A DNA stretch of 64,000 bases, taken from Mytilisepta virgata. Its lineage: Eukaryota > Mollusca > Bivalvia > Mytilida > Mytilidae. Numbering within the stretch: position 1 is the stretch's first letter; every line of letters starts with the position of its first letter. The position numbers and the translations under genes were made by a program. The stretch is from contig CM051514.1 of the NCBI GenBank assembly GCA_028015205.1, forward strand, positions 49,244,150 through 49,308,149, in the 5' to 3' direction. Of this stretch, positions 49,801 to 60,600 are shown piece by piece. The notes under the pieces are model-generated. The model was not told where the DNA came from and did not search any database. It saw nothing but the letters and a program-made list of their open reading frames with translations.

Positions 49801-52060
49801 CTACTTATTTATAATAAAACTAACTTATAATATTTCCTTTGCTTGGACCTAGATTTAAGAATTTGGAATCATTTTTAAGGATGTTTCTAATATTTTTAAG
49901 TATGCATGGTGTCAATGAAAAGATGACACTCAATGGAATCCTACGGTTTTGTCTACTGATAAATAATTTTATGGTGTACCCTGTTGTTTCTATAAACAGT
50001 ATCTAAGAGAGACAACTCTGATATCTCTTCTATAACATTTAAGGACAAAGTTTATCAGTAGTTCAATCAAAATGTAAAATTTATTTTTTATATAATACTC
50101 GCATGCATTTTCTTTTGTTGTCATTTTGTTGACTACCTTGACTTGTTGTCTGAATGGTCTAGGCTGTACATCGACCTCCCGCAATAATAAAGTACTATTG
50201 TCTTAAAGTAACACCCCAATAAAACTAGCACAAACCACAAAACTATCAAAATATATATGCTGTTGGCCAATGATGCGAGCGCAGCACTAGCCCTTTCTAG
50301 AAACTCATTTCCGGTATCACGATTCTGGCTCTAAAATTATAATTTGAAGCAAGTTATTTCCCTTATTTGACTTACTTCCGTTTCCTGCAAAGGAAACTTT
50401 TTATAGCCTTAGTACGAAGCATAATATGGCCATATTCACTTTAACAAATAAATTCACATCGGATTGCATAATGGCTGCCCCCATTAAACAAAGACTTTTT
50501 TAAATGACCATATGTAGAAAATGCATATGCTCCTGTAGCGCTCGCTATAATTTATTTAGGTCAACATATAACTACATATACATATATGTTTTACATAAAT
50601 TATTAATCATATAGATTATTGTGTTATTATATAGATGGTAAAGCTATCAGATGACCTACAGAAGAAAGGAATTCTTAAAACTCCATTAGATGTTGATAAG
50701 TTCTGGAAAGATTTCGGAAGGAAAAGTATAGATGGTGTAGAGATATTTAAAAGAGATCCACTTACAGAAGGTAAACATGCAATGTATGGTTGACGAACAT
50801 CATCGTTTTTAAATTAGACGAACGTTGATGATTTAAGAACCAAAATTACATTTTCTATTGATAGCAAACTTACTGTTGCTTATGTATTTTGGATTATACT
50901 GGTCAAGATTCGTGTTTTACACTATCATAATCATTGGTGATGATAAGATTGGCACTGAAAAAGATTATAGTCAGCTTTCAAAATTTCTATTATATTACTG
51001 GTTTACGTAGTTTTTTTCATTAAGTTCCAGATAGCCGACATTGGATAGGAAAGAAACCAACACTAGCATCGTTAGACGAAAAAGCCAAAAAACGGAAATT
51101 GAAGAAAATTTATGGAAGTCAAGAGAGTACAATCCTACCTGCTATTACACCAAGAAAATCTAGACAGAGGAAAGCCAAATCGTCCGATGGTACACGAATG
51201 TTTGAAAATAGAATTTCTACATGTGCTTCATTTTAATATGTGCATTAAATTTATTCGATAAAAGCCTGCACTGAATACTGTTACCATCACGATTTATTTT
51301 CTAAAATTAATTTTGCATCTAATTAACACCCACTTTGTTTCATCTGCCATGTCCCCTTTTTCCTTTTGAAACAACTGCACATTTATCCAGGTACAAGTTT
51401 CAGTGCAATTCCATTATTCAGATATCTATTTCAATAACAACATTTATAATAATGCACATATTAAAAACAGCCGTGTAGATAGTCATGGAAAGAGTAAGTC
51501 AAACATTCAACATATAAGCACCAGTATCTACTAATGATTTGAATATTTGACATTCTCTTTCCTTAATCACTTACCTGTTACATATTTCAATTGCACCAAT
51601 TAATAAATATGTTCACTCTTTGATAATTATACATCCGTAATGCATGTAATGCTACAGGAATAAAATCTATACTAACAAAAGTAAAAACCGTGAACAAGAA
51701 AGTGTTTTTATACACAATGGACCCGGTTTTAACAAACTGTTAAAGAGCATAAGATAATGCCAGAAGAACCAAAAATGTTCAAAGTATGTATAAAGAAAAA
51801 CGGATGACTGTTTGAATACACTGAAATATATGTATTGCCTTAACGTACATTTCAATTATTTTTGAAATAAGAATACCTTATATTTATATATAGCATCACA
51901 TAGTAAGACGAATGTGTGGACTGAATGTTTAATCTGAGAAAAAATTTCTTTTTCAGAGAACCCTGAAACAAAAGGTTCAGAAAAGAGTAAAGGCGTCTTG
52001 GATCCTAGTCCTGGGCCTTCTGACAAACATTCTGGTTTTACTACTCCATCTGTTACATGA
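43889..52060 (+). CDS. Uncharacterised coiled-coil, lysine-rich protein (eight exons, complete model)
   Basis: Exons: 43889-43909, 45150-45353, 46137-46283, 48087-48242, 49010-49105, 50635-50770, 51031-51189 and 51957-52060 (TGA). All borders are GT/AG, phases agree, and the sum is 1,023 bp, giving 340 aa. I do not recognise the family. Residues 8-75 are Ser/Thr-rich. The next exon is basic, with KSIEWGKHIDSRFKSE at its end. Exon 4 (residues 125-176) is a charged coiled coil (RIEAVAKEQMDKYDKYILEL...). Exon 5 is KKKHKIKKRPK-like and nuclear-localisation-like. Exon 6 has KTPLDVDKFWKDFGRKSIDG. There is no signal peptide or membrane segment. AATAAA lies at 52102, about 40 bp past the stop. Exon 1 (MSKRVIP) is the least certain. 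Exon 4 is homologous to exon 4 of the minus-strand gene at 57634-61168. Confidence 0.75.
44025..44093 (+). repeat. 69-bp inverted repeat, left arm
   Basis: AATAACAATCCAAAGATACT through GACGCATTTCAA; the reverse complement of 61695-61763 with one mismatch. Flanking sequence is unrelated on both sides. This arm is in intron 1 of the plus-strand coiled-coil gene model. Confidence 0.95.
44310..44535 (+). repeat. Dispersed repeat family A, copy 2
   Basis: TGGGTTCAACCCCACAACTGTTCAG-type segment, TGTGTTTATGTTTGTGTTTT, then GATGGGTATGTCATAGTTGA and CCTTTCCTGTTA. Reverse complement of the family at 10375 and 54185. Lies in intron 1 of the plus-strand coiled-coil gene. Confidence 0.65.
44999..45023 (+). 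repeat. Poly-G tract
   Basis: About 17 consecutive G, a C, then GGGGGG, directly after a T-rich stretch and about 125 bp upstream of exon 2 of the plus-strand gene. Capable of forming G-quadruplex; length is probably variable. Confidence 0.9.
45735..45900. mobile_element. Palindromic MITE with AATTCATGG ends, copy 2
   Basis: AAATAATTCACGGAAACCATAC and GTATGGATTTCCATGAATTATTT form inverted ends. The centre is the palindrome CCCCGAGCGCAAGCGAGGGG. Same family as 38862-39029, here in intron 2 of the plus-strand coiled-coil gene. Confidence 0.85.
45921..45995. repeat. Foldback with 18-bp perfect arms
   Basis: ACGTCCCTATTACGTTTT at 45931-45948 is the exact inverse of 45968-45985, with a 19-base loop. 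Pairing extends imperfectly into TTCTAATATG and TAATACTAGAA. It abuts the MITE just upstream. Confidence 0.9.
46500..46680 (-). repeat. RT-element 3' tail, reversed copy
   Basis: ACAACTGACAAACTCCGGAG, GAAGACAAGACCAAAACAAT and AACATATGAACAACATGGAC are the reverse complement of the tail at 59150-59395. Lies in intron 3 of the plus-strand coiled-coil gene. Confidence 0.8.
46830..47060 (-). repeat. Dispersed repeat family B, copy 3
   Basis: AAGGATACATGTATAACTAA and ACTAAAGCAGGAGCAATATG, as at 24285-24480. Lies in intron 3 of the plus-strand coiled-coil gene. Confidence 0.65.
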
Positions 52061-54180
52061 TATAAAAATGTCGTATTAGTAACATTTTAGGTTTCTGTCT
52101 AAATAAAAAAAAGGGATAGTAACTTCTTCATTAAAACGAAATCCACAATAACATGAGGACGGTTACAACATCTGATTATTATAGGAGATGCAAGTAAAGG
52201 TCTTCAAGAAGTGGATTGATATTTATGTAATTTACATGAAAATATGAAATTTACAACACATATTTCAATAATTATTTAAAAAAATATGAGGCACTCGATG
52301 AGATATAGATATTCTTTTTTGATAAATACTCTGAAAAGTACATGCAATATGGTAAACAAATTCGAAAAATGTAAAATATAAATGTCCCCTTAAAATCCGT
52401 TTAATGAATTTTCTAGGATAATTTATCCACCAAGAGGTAATATTATTTATTGTTTTTTATTTATTAGTTATAATTTAGCTTTTCACATTCATTTATTCTT
52501 GGACCACCTCTTTGGTGACATTTGGAATTTATACCTTTTGCAATATATTTTGTTAAATGTTCCTATGGAATACACCTTCATCTTTGAAATCAATTTTAGA
52601 TTGCATCATGTTAAAAACTTTATTCAAATAAATATGCTGAATAGGGATATTTTCAATGTTTCTTTTACCCATAAAATAGAATATTTTGCAACCAATTACA
52701 CTATATTTTTACTTTTATGATTATTTTTTATACATGTAGCATTTATATAATTAGCTATGGTATAATTTATCCAATTCACTTTTATCGTTGATTTTGAAAG
52801 TTATTTTTTAAAAGGGGGACATTTAAAACTTATCTTGTGGTACGGGCTGTTTTCCCCATCATTCAAAGTCACTCCGCGAATCATATTGCTAAAGTTGTTT
52901 AAGAGGGTGTTGTCTTTGTGGAGAACACTCCATATGTTTCCATTTTCATATTTAAATTGTAAAAATTCATTATCATTAATCATGATTTTTTATATTTTTT
53001 TCAAGTCTATATATAAGAAATAAATTGTCAGAAATATGTTACAGTAATCATATTCTGTCAAACAAATGGCCAATATATAGGCAATAACAGTGCATCATTG
53101 ACTTGACATAAAATTGATATACGGATGACGCTTAAAATCGTGACGAATTCGTCTATCGAATTTTATGTCCAGTCGATACACTGTTATTTTCTTTTTACTG
53201 CAATCTTTGGTGACATTAGTGAATATTACTACCAATTTCAAAATTATTTAAATCATTTGTTACCCTGAGGAGGCCACAATTTATTTGGCTGGAAAACTCA
53301 CCCATCAAAGATCGATTAGCAGGAATAACATTGATAGTAGCATAAGATTATATAAAATAAAGGACAGTTTGGCTGCAAATATTATTTTTCAACGACTGGA
53401 ATTTAACTAACAAGAAAATATGTATTGAAATTTTGTTCTAAAGATTTAAGTCAGTAAGTTTGTTCATTTCAGTCCCGTTAATCAGGTCAAGTAGGTTTGG
53501 CCTTAATGTTATAAACTGTCAGTGACCGTATATCACCAGTAGATATAATGTTAATGCGTTTTGACTGCTCAAATAGAAGGATTGCAGTATATATATATGA
53601 TGTAGTATTATTGAAATTGTTAACAATAATTTCTATGATATTGACAATCATAAATAGATTGCATTTATATATTACATGTATTTTATAGTTCCACTTTTGT
53701 ACTTTACACCTGATTGTTTTAACAAAAATCATAAATTTATCTAAATCATATGAAATTCTATACAGCTGTTGGCGGAAATATTATTATGAAATCAATAAAA
53801 TTCTTGAAGAACAATCGTAACTGTTTTATATGTTAAAATAGTTCCACCAGTACACTTACTGTTAAACCTTTAACTTGTTGCATACGAAAGTCGATTCATC
53901 AGTTCAATATCAGAATAGAAACATAGGTGTAGAAATAATGACAACGATATACAGTTCAGAGAAAGTAAGACCACATGCATCGACAGGATACGCATTTTAC
54001 CACACGCCATAATTAAAAAGAGAGACATAGTCGGTAACAGTTTGGAGCTAAACCAACACAAAACCGATAAAAACTTTTTAGTAGCAATTTTGTTTTGGAA
54101 TTGTTCTTTGAAGTTACAAAAAAAGAAGTCTAACAAATTGACGCATCTGGACTTGTATCCATGCTACAATACTACTTAAA
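52061..54180. other. 3' flank and intergenic DNA, nothing recognised
   Basis: After the AATAAA at 52102 the sequence is AT-rich with no supported exon on either strand. The 3' exons of the minus-strand gene might lie in this direction, but I could not find them. Confidence 0.4.
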
Positions 54181-54184
54181 TAAG

Positions 54185-54340
54185 GGATAACAGGAAAGGT
54201 CAACAATGACATACCAATCGATCAAAACAACTCAAATGACAGAAAACCGGATAAAAAATAACAGAAAATAGTACAAACCACAAACATCAACAAAACAGAG
54301 ATTCTTGGTGCAGACACTTAACAGTGGTGGGGTTAAATGT
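54185..54340 (-). repeat. Dispersed repeat family A, copy 3
   Basis: GGTCAACAATGACATACCAA at 54198, GGATAAAAAATAACAGAAAA, ending CAGTGGTGGGGTTAAATG. Closely matches 10375-10530. Confidence 0.75.
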
Positions 54341-54424
54341 ATTATATGTTAATTTGGGCTAAAACTGATGATTATCATACTATTTTTGAATTCATAAATA
54401 TATATAGATGCTACAATGTGTAGG

Positions 54425-54530
54425 CTGCTATGAGCGGAATAAGACATGCTTACCCTTCCAGAGCTCGTGATGGCACTCCCCAGTTGTTGTTGAAGTTAGC
54501 ATTAAAAATGCTTTAGTATATGTGCCGTGT
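54425..54530 (+). repeat. Dispersed repeat family B, copy 4
   Basis: AGACATGCTTACCCTTCCAG then TTAAAAATGCTTTAGTATAT, shared with 29480-29660. Confidence 0.5.
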
Positions 54531-55589
54531 ATTTCTGATTTTCATAAGTAGGCTATATGTTTTAATAAATTGGTTATGTCTTTGTTGTATGGTTTTGCTG
54601 TTTTTTCTTGAATTCCTTGAATCTTGATCTTTTAGAATTGCCTACCGAATTGTTGCTTCCTTTTTGAATATAGAATATTACACAATCTTTAGGAATTCCT
54701 TATTGAGTTTTCTACGGCCTATATATACTTTAAGTCACCGAGGGCATTACCAGCCCAGTAGCCAGATTTTTATTCTCCTGGCATGATTCATTACTCAAAT
54801 GCATTTAAATTTTCCGTTCAAATATTTATAAAAATTATCAGAAATTTCTAAGGCTCTTCCTTTTGATGCAGAAGTAACCCTTAGCAGAGTTTTGATTCCA
54901 ATTTCTTTTAATTGATTTGGTTTTTAATGGTTGTGCTTATTAATTCACCATTATATCTTTAACCAGTTTTCTAATATTTTGATCTCGAGCACTGCTAATG
55001 AGTTGCCAGTCAATGAAATGGCCATACAGTGCATCAAATTTATTTCAATATTTTGTGATTGATTTTATTAATCAGATTCTATGTTTTAATTTGAAAAAAA
55101 AACAAATTAAACATACAAGTACATCACATCAAAAAAGTCTAAATTCTTCTATCTTTATAAACATTTTTTTATCAAAAATATTCATTTCAGTAAATAAAAT
55201 GCTAAAAAAATATGTTAAGCTGTATATCGCAAATGCAATAAAAATTCTGTTGAGGTTACAAAAGATGCCCCTTAAGTTGTTATAAACCGCGGTTTAAATT
55301 TTCATTTGAAAAAATTAGTCATTGTTTTAAAAGTACGATCTCAACTCCACGACAGAAAATTAACCTTTCCCTGAAAATGGCTTTTTTTCACGAACATCTT
55401 AATGGTGTTTCTCACAATGATTTGGCGATTATGTTTGTTTCTATTTGAATCATATATATCTTCAAGGTCTTGGTTATGAGAGTGTCTGATGAAATCTTTT
55501 CAGAATCCACGTTGTACGCATGAAAATTAGTATTTGAGTTCATTGTATTTTAGAGGTCTAGAAATGTTGAAAATTTCTGTGGTGTTAAA

Positions 55590-55725
55590 AACAAAATGAA
55601 GTTTAAAGCATTGTAAATAAAAAACAAGAAATTACATTTTACAATGCTTTAAACATCATTTTGTGGTTAAAAACAAAATGAAGTTTAAAGCATTGTAAAA
55701 TGTAATTTCTTGTTGTTTATTTTTC
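55590..55725. repeat. 41-bp near-perfect palindrome plus direct copy
   Basis: ACAAGAAATTACATTTTACA starts the left arm (55624-55664). The right arm (55674-55714) is its inverse with one mismatch and a 9-base loop. A shorter direct copy of ACAAAATGAAGTTTAAAGCA precedes the left arm near 55590. It can form a long hairpin or cruciform. Confidence 0.92.
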
Positions 55726-55849
55726 AGATATTATTACTCCTTTGTGTAAATGTAGGTTTTTTTATATTAAAAATATCTATTAAAGGTATTGAAGAAACAT
55801 AGAGTGACACACAAACAAGGTGAAGAGCCACGAAATCACTATGATTTTA

Positions 55850-56290
55850 AATAAAATCATCTGATACCAATTTTGATGCACAAGATGTGCACATTTCGTA
55901 GATTTACGGCTCATCAGTTTTGCGCAAGGCCTAAAATGTTCAAAACCAAAACAACAATCCAAAAGGTTGAAGAGCAAATTCAAAAAAATTACCAACATGA
56001 CCAAAAGGTGTAAAGCTAAATCCATCTAAGACAGAGCTTTGTACGAGGGAGATACTCCTTAGTTTTCACAAATTTTACAATTTTTTAACAGTAGATTTAA
56101 AGTATCAATTTTGGAATAGTATCGAAATACTAAGCAACTGAGCTGGGGATACCTTTGGGGACTTGGAGTCCACCAGCATTGGCATCGACTGGGTGGTAAA
56201 AATAAAATTCTTTGAAACCAATTTTGATGCACAAGATGTGCACATTTTAAAATATGGAGAACAACAATAAAAGCGTTGCTCACATTTTTG
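55850..56290 (-). repeat. Dispersed repeat family C, reversed copy with partial duplication
   Basis: GATGCACAAGATGTGCACAT occurs at about 55873 and again at about 56227. Between are CAAAACAACAATCCAAAAGG and GAGGGAGATACTCCTTAGTT. It is an inverted counterpart of 57260-57500. Confidence 0.85.
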
Positions 56291-56363
56291 TCAGGTCTGT
56301 ATTGAGATTTTGGGAAAAATTAATCTACCATTTCCTTTCTTATCATGGTTATTATGCCAGATA

Positions 56364-56468
56364 ATGAATAGCAACGCTGAAAGGAAAACAACAAATAAAT
56401 TAAAAAAAAGAAAACTGGATTCATTGAAGAAGGGAAGAACACTGAAACAGCTGAATTTTGACAATTAA
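56364..56468 (+). other. Possible terminal exon or degraded gene fragment (34 aa)
   Basis: After an acceptor-like TCATGGTTATTATGCCAG, a frame reads MNSNAERKTTNKLKKRKLDS then LKKGRTLKQLNFDN and TAA. The lysine-rich, non-repetitive composition is more protein-like than the surrounding AT-rich DNA. No matching upstream exon was identified, so it may be a relic or the last exon of an unmodelled transcript. Confidence 0.3.
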
Positions 56469-57259
56469 ACAGTAATCAGTAGATTCCTTTACATGCGCTA
56501 TACTAGCTCTGATCAGAATCTAGTACATCTTCATACGAATAAAAATAATATATAATAAATAATAATTTATAAATTTTAAACACAGTTGACGTTCGTTAAC
56601 TCTTTTTTCAAAATATCCTTGATATCGGTCGTAGTGAATACAGGGTCCTTAGACATTACTTTGTAATAAATTTTGTCTTCATATCTCGAAATTTCTCGAA
56701 AGATTTATCCTGGTCTTATCAATCTTTCGATAACGATAGACAACTGTATGATGAAAATATTGAAATGAAATTTGTTACCTGCTACATAGTAGCTATGAAT
56801 GTCCTAAAATTTTGATAATGTTATCGGTCATAGGTATTAAAATTACATATTCCATGGACGTTCTGCTTTCTGAAATAGAAAATTCTTTTTATTAAGAACT
56901 GAAATAGAAAATCTTAGATTTTTTTTAAATAATGTGAAAGTCATCTAAATATGAACTTGTAAAACTAAATCATTGGAAATTTGCAAATATGAATAATTTA
57001 TTTTCTATCTAATGTGAACCTTCATAGCTGATTCATTAGCATAAATCGGAAAGGATTAGACTGTGTTATCTTTAGTGCTTAGTTTTAGGGTATATGAGTT
57101 CTGCTTTGTATCGATGCAGTTTAACATTTGAATAAAACTTTTCAATAAAATAGAACTGTTTATAAACAGCACAATTGTATACTGGTAATAGTATACTCAT
57201 CTTTCCTCATGCACAGGTTTGAGCTTACACGATTTCTTCTGCGATAACCATTGATACTT

Positions 57260-57500
57260 AAAAATTTACTGTTTCAAAATTGTAAAATTTGTGAAAACTG
57301 AGGAGTATCTCCCTCGTTCATAGCTCTGATCTTATATGGTTTGGCATTATCTCTTTTAGTCATGTTGGTATTTTTGAATTTGCTCTTCAACCTTTTGGAT
57401 TGTGTTTTGGGTTTCAACATTTTAGGCCTTGAGCACAACTGATGAGTCGTAAATCGACGAAATGTGCCCATCTTGTGCATCAGAATTGGTATGAAAGAAC
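57260..57500 (+). repeat. Dispersed repeat family C, forward copy
   Basis: AACTGAGGAGTATCTCCCTC, TTCAACCTTTTGGATTGTG, TTTAGGCCTTGAGCACAACTG, then AAATCGACGAAATGTGCCCA. Inverse of 55850-56100. Confidence 0.85.
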
Positions 57501-57633
57501 GTATTTCTCTTAAACTTTGTTTGGGTTCATGTCTACAGTATACCGATGACACTTATTACATATTTGTTTACATATGTGTATCAAATCTTATATAAAACAA
57601 CGATTAGCACATATATGTATGTAGATGGATTAC

Positions 57634-60600
57634 TTTCTGGTTGAGCTTTGATCTTCTCACTCGTTCCTTTTCCACTTTCTCTTGGTATAATTTTTCTCCA
57701 AGCTCTCTCATCTTTGCATGATGATTCCATATTCTGGCATATGATGATTGCTTTATATTGTCTCTCTTTTTCTATTTTGTATAAAAAGTCCATTTTTAAT
57801 ATTGAGAAAATAAACAATCTAAACTTAGGGACGAGATCAAAAGTTCAATGGAGGATAAAAAACTTAATTCAAATAGTTTGGGGGTTATGGGGGGGGGGGG
57901 GGGGGAATCGCTGCAAGTTTTGTTATCCGACATCGATTTTCGGATATGCCCATATTGGTCAATCAATTTTTCCCAAATTAAGTTAAGATGGGGGTGGGGG
58001 GGGGGGGGGGGTCAGTGAAAAAACTATGTGAATTAAGTTTTTTTTTTATCCTACATTGAACTTTTGATCTCGTCCGTTGACCTCAAGAAATATAATTTAT
58101 TCAGAAATAAATGATTAAAGTAGTTTGGGTAAAAACTTAAAATGTCCTCAATATCCAATTTTTCTCGTATATTTCTTATTTTTAAAACTCCATGCTATTT
58201 TCTATTGTCTTACTGTTACGTACTGCATATACCTACCAAGACCATCGTGTAATTTAAATATGGTGTCTGAGGGTAAATATCGATCCCATGTAATTCATAA
58301 ATTTAGAAAGTACACGTTCATGTATATAATTTTTCGTTACTGACCCTTTTATTATTATGGTATTAATAAATGGGTATTTTCGCGATTGTAATGGCCCTGT
58401 TATGTGTCCATTGTCTGTAATAATGGCCTGAGGATAGCTGTAATGGCCAGAGGCAACGCCGAGCATTATAGCATCCGAGGGTCATTATTTTGTTTTTGTC
58501 TCGTAGTGACCCTGTTTATCCTGTAATGGTCCAGTTGAAATGCTTTAATTTTATTTAGAAAAGCAATGCGTTTTTTACATATTTTATCCTTCTGGTTAAT
58601 AAATGTTTATAGTAAACAGGGAATATTTTAATGACAAATGGTGAGAAGGACAACAAAGCAGTATTCTTTGCTGTACGTTAACATTTCATTAATGTATGAT
58701 TACCTTCTCTTCTATTTTTAGGAGTGTCTGTATTTGTTTCTGATTTCTCTCATTATTTTCTTTCTGTTGTAATTCATTCTTAATGACTAGGTTTTTACAA
58801 TAGTCGTCGTATCTCTCCATTGTATCTTTAACAACGTCTTCTATTCGTAACCATTGACTCTGAGTGAAAATTATCATCAAATATTCTAAGTGTACTAATA
58901 TCGTTTTTCATATTAAACCTTGGCCTTTCCAGAATTTTGGATACAAGTGTTTGATGAATTTTTTCCAGAAATGTGCTGTACAAAACAAATATAGTGTTTG
59001 ATATGGCTAACAAATGCAACAAGCACCTCATTGCAAGTTCAAGATGTCATCTACCATAGGCCTGATTTGAGAAATATTTCAGTGTAAAGTAATGATAAAG
59101 CCTTTAAGGATGTTAAATTGAAGTGACTTCCTTTAACTTTTACCTTCCTCATACCGGATTTGACATGGGCAGCATGGCGGGTGTCCTGCAGGAAGCAGAG
59201 ACTGCTTACTCTTCCGGAGCACCTGAGTCTGCCCCCGGTTTTTTGGTTGGGTCCATGTTGTTCATATGTTTTTAGTTTTTAATTGTAGTGCATGTATTGT
59301 TTTGGTCTTGTCTTCGTTGTTCTCCGGAGTTTCTCAGTTGATACGATTTTTCTCTCCTTCGAAATATCCCTTTGGTATTTCTTGACTTTACTTGAACTGG
59401 TATTTTTTAGTTTAGTCATTGACATACATGTATTTGATGTTAGCATATATTTTTCTTAATTGGCATTACTATCCGACAAATTGATATATTTCTCTCGTTG
59501 GTGTATCGAAACCATTTTACTTTTTTATTCATTTCATTATTATTTTTATAATGCATGTCACACAGTCACGGTCTGTCTGACGTCAACTTATAATGCATGT
59601 CCCACAGTCACGGTCTGTCTGACGTCAACTTATAGAAGGAATGATCTTATTCAATATTCAAACATTTATTTCATTAGTCTAGATTTAATTTATTGATTTA
59701 ACTATTTATAGTTACCTCGTTTCGCTTACGTATTTCTTCTCCAAATGTTAACTTTTTCTTATCGCCCTTATTTTCCTCCTTTTCTGCGTAAGGCTTATAG
59801 TCATCTTTGCTAAATCCCTACAAATTTTATTTTTTAGTTCAGAAGTTTAATGTTTTTTATGACAAATGTCCAATTTTAATACAGCTGACGATATTAGACA
59901 AAAATGTGAATAATAAGATACATTGTGAATGTCTTTCAATGTGTGTTCTTGTTACACCAGAGGGCAGGATAGATAAAAGGAGGTTGGGTACCATAAAACC
60001 TGTTTAAACCCGCTACTTCTCAACGTCTGTACCAATTCGGACTATCTTGACTCTCTGGGTTTTTCTTTCTTCTTTTTATGTCAGAAATGTTGTGTTTATT
60101 GATTGGTATGTCACTGTAGACTTTTCCCGTTAACAATTATGGGTTGCTTTCCATTATGCGGTACGTACACGGTATGTACCGACTTTCACTAATTTTTATT
60201 TCGGTACGTCATTTCGAACTAACTACTGTGGTATGAACCAATAATGGAACACGAATCTTTGGTCTAATTGGAACTACCGCATAATGGAAAGCACCCTAGG
60301 TCTCTCAAAAGAAAATTAAATGACAAGGCTATGAGAATGATTTTGTAACAGTAAAATACAGATTACTAGTATCAATTTCACAGTCAATACCGATGTACTG
60401 AAAACTGAGCTGATATCATATAATGGAACGCTGTAATGTCACACGATTAGGAACAATTTCTGTTCATCAGTAAAACAACAATGTTGCATAATATATATTG
60501 TTCCATTTACCCTTTACATTTCACATTACTTGTATTTATCTTAAACAAGATATGTATACATTTACCATTGGAGTCCTAGGTCTTGTAAAAGAGTGGAGGT

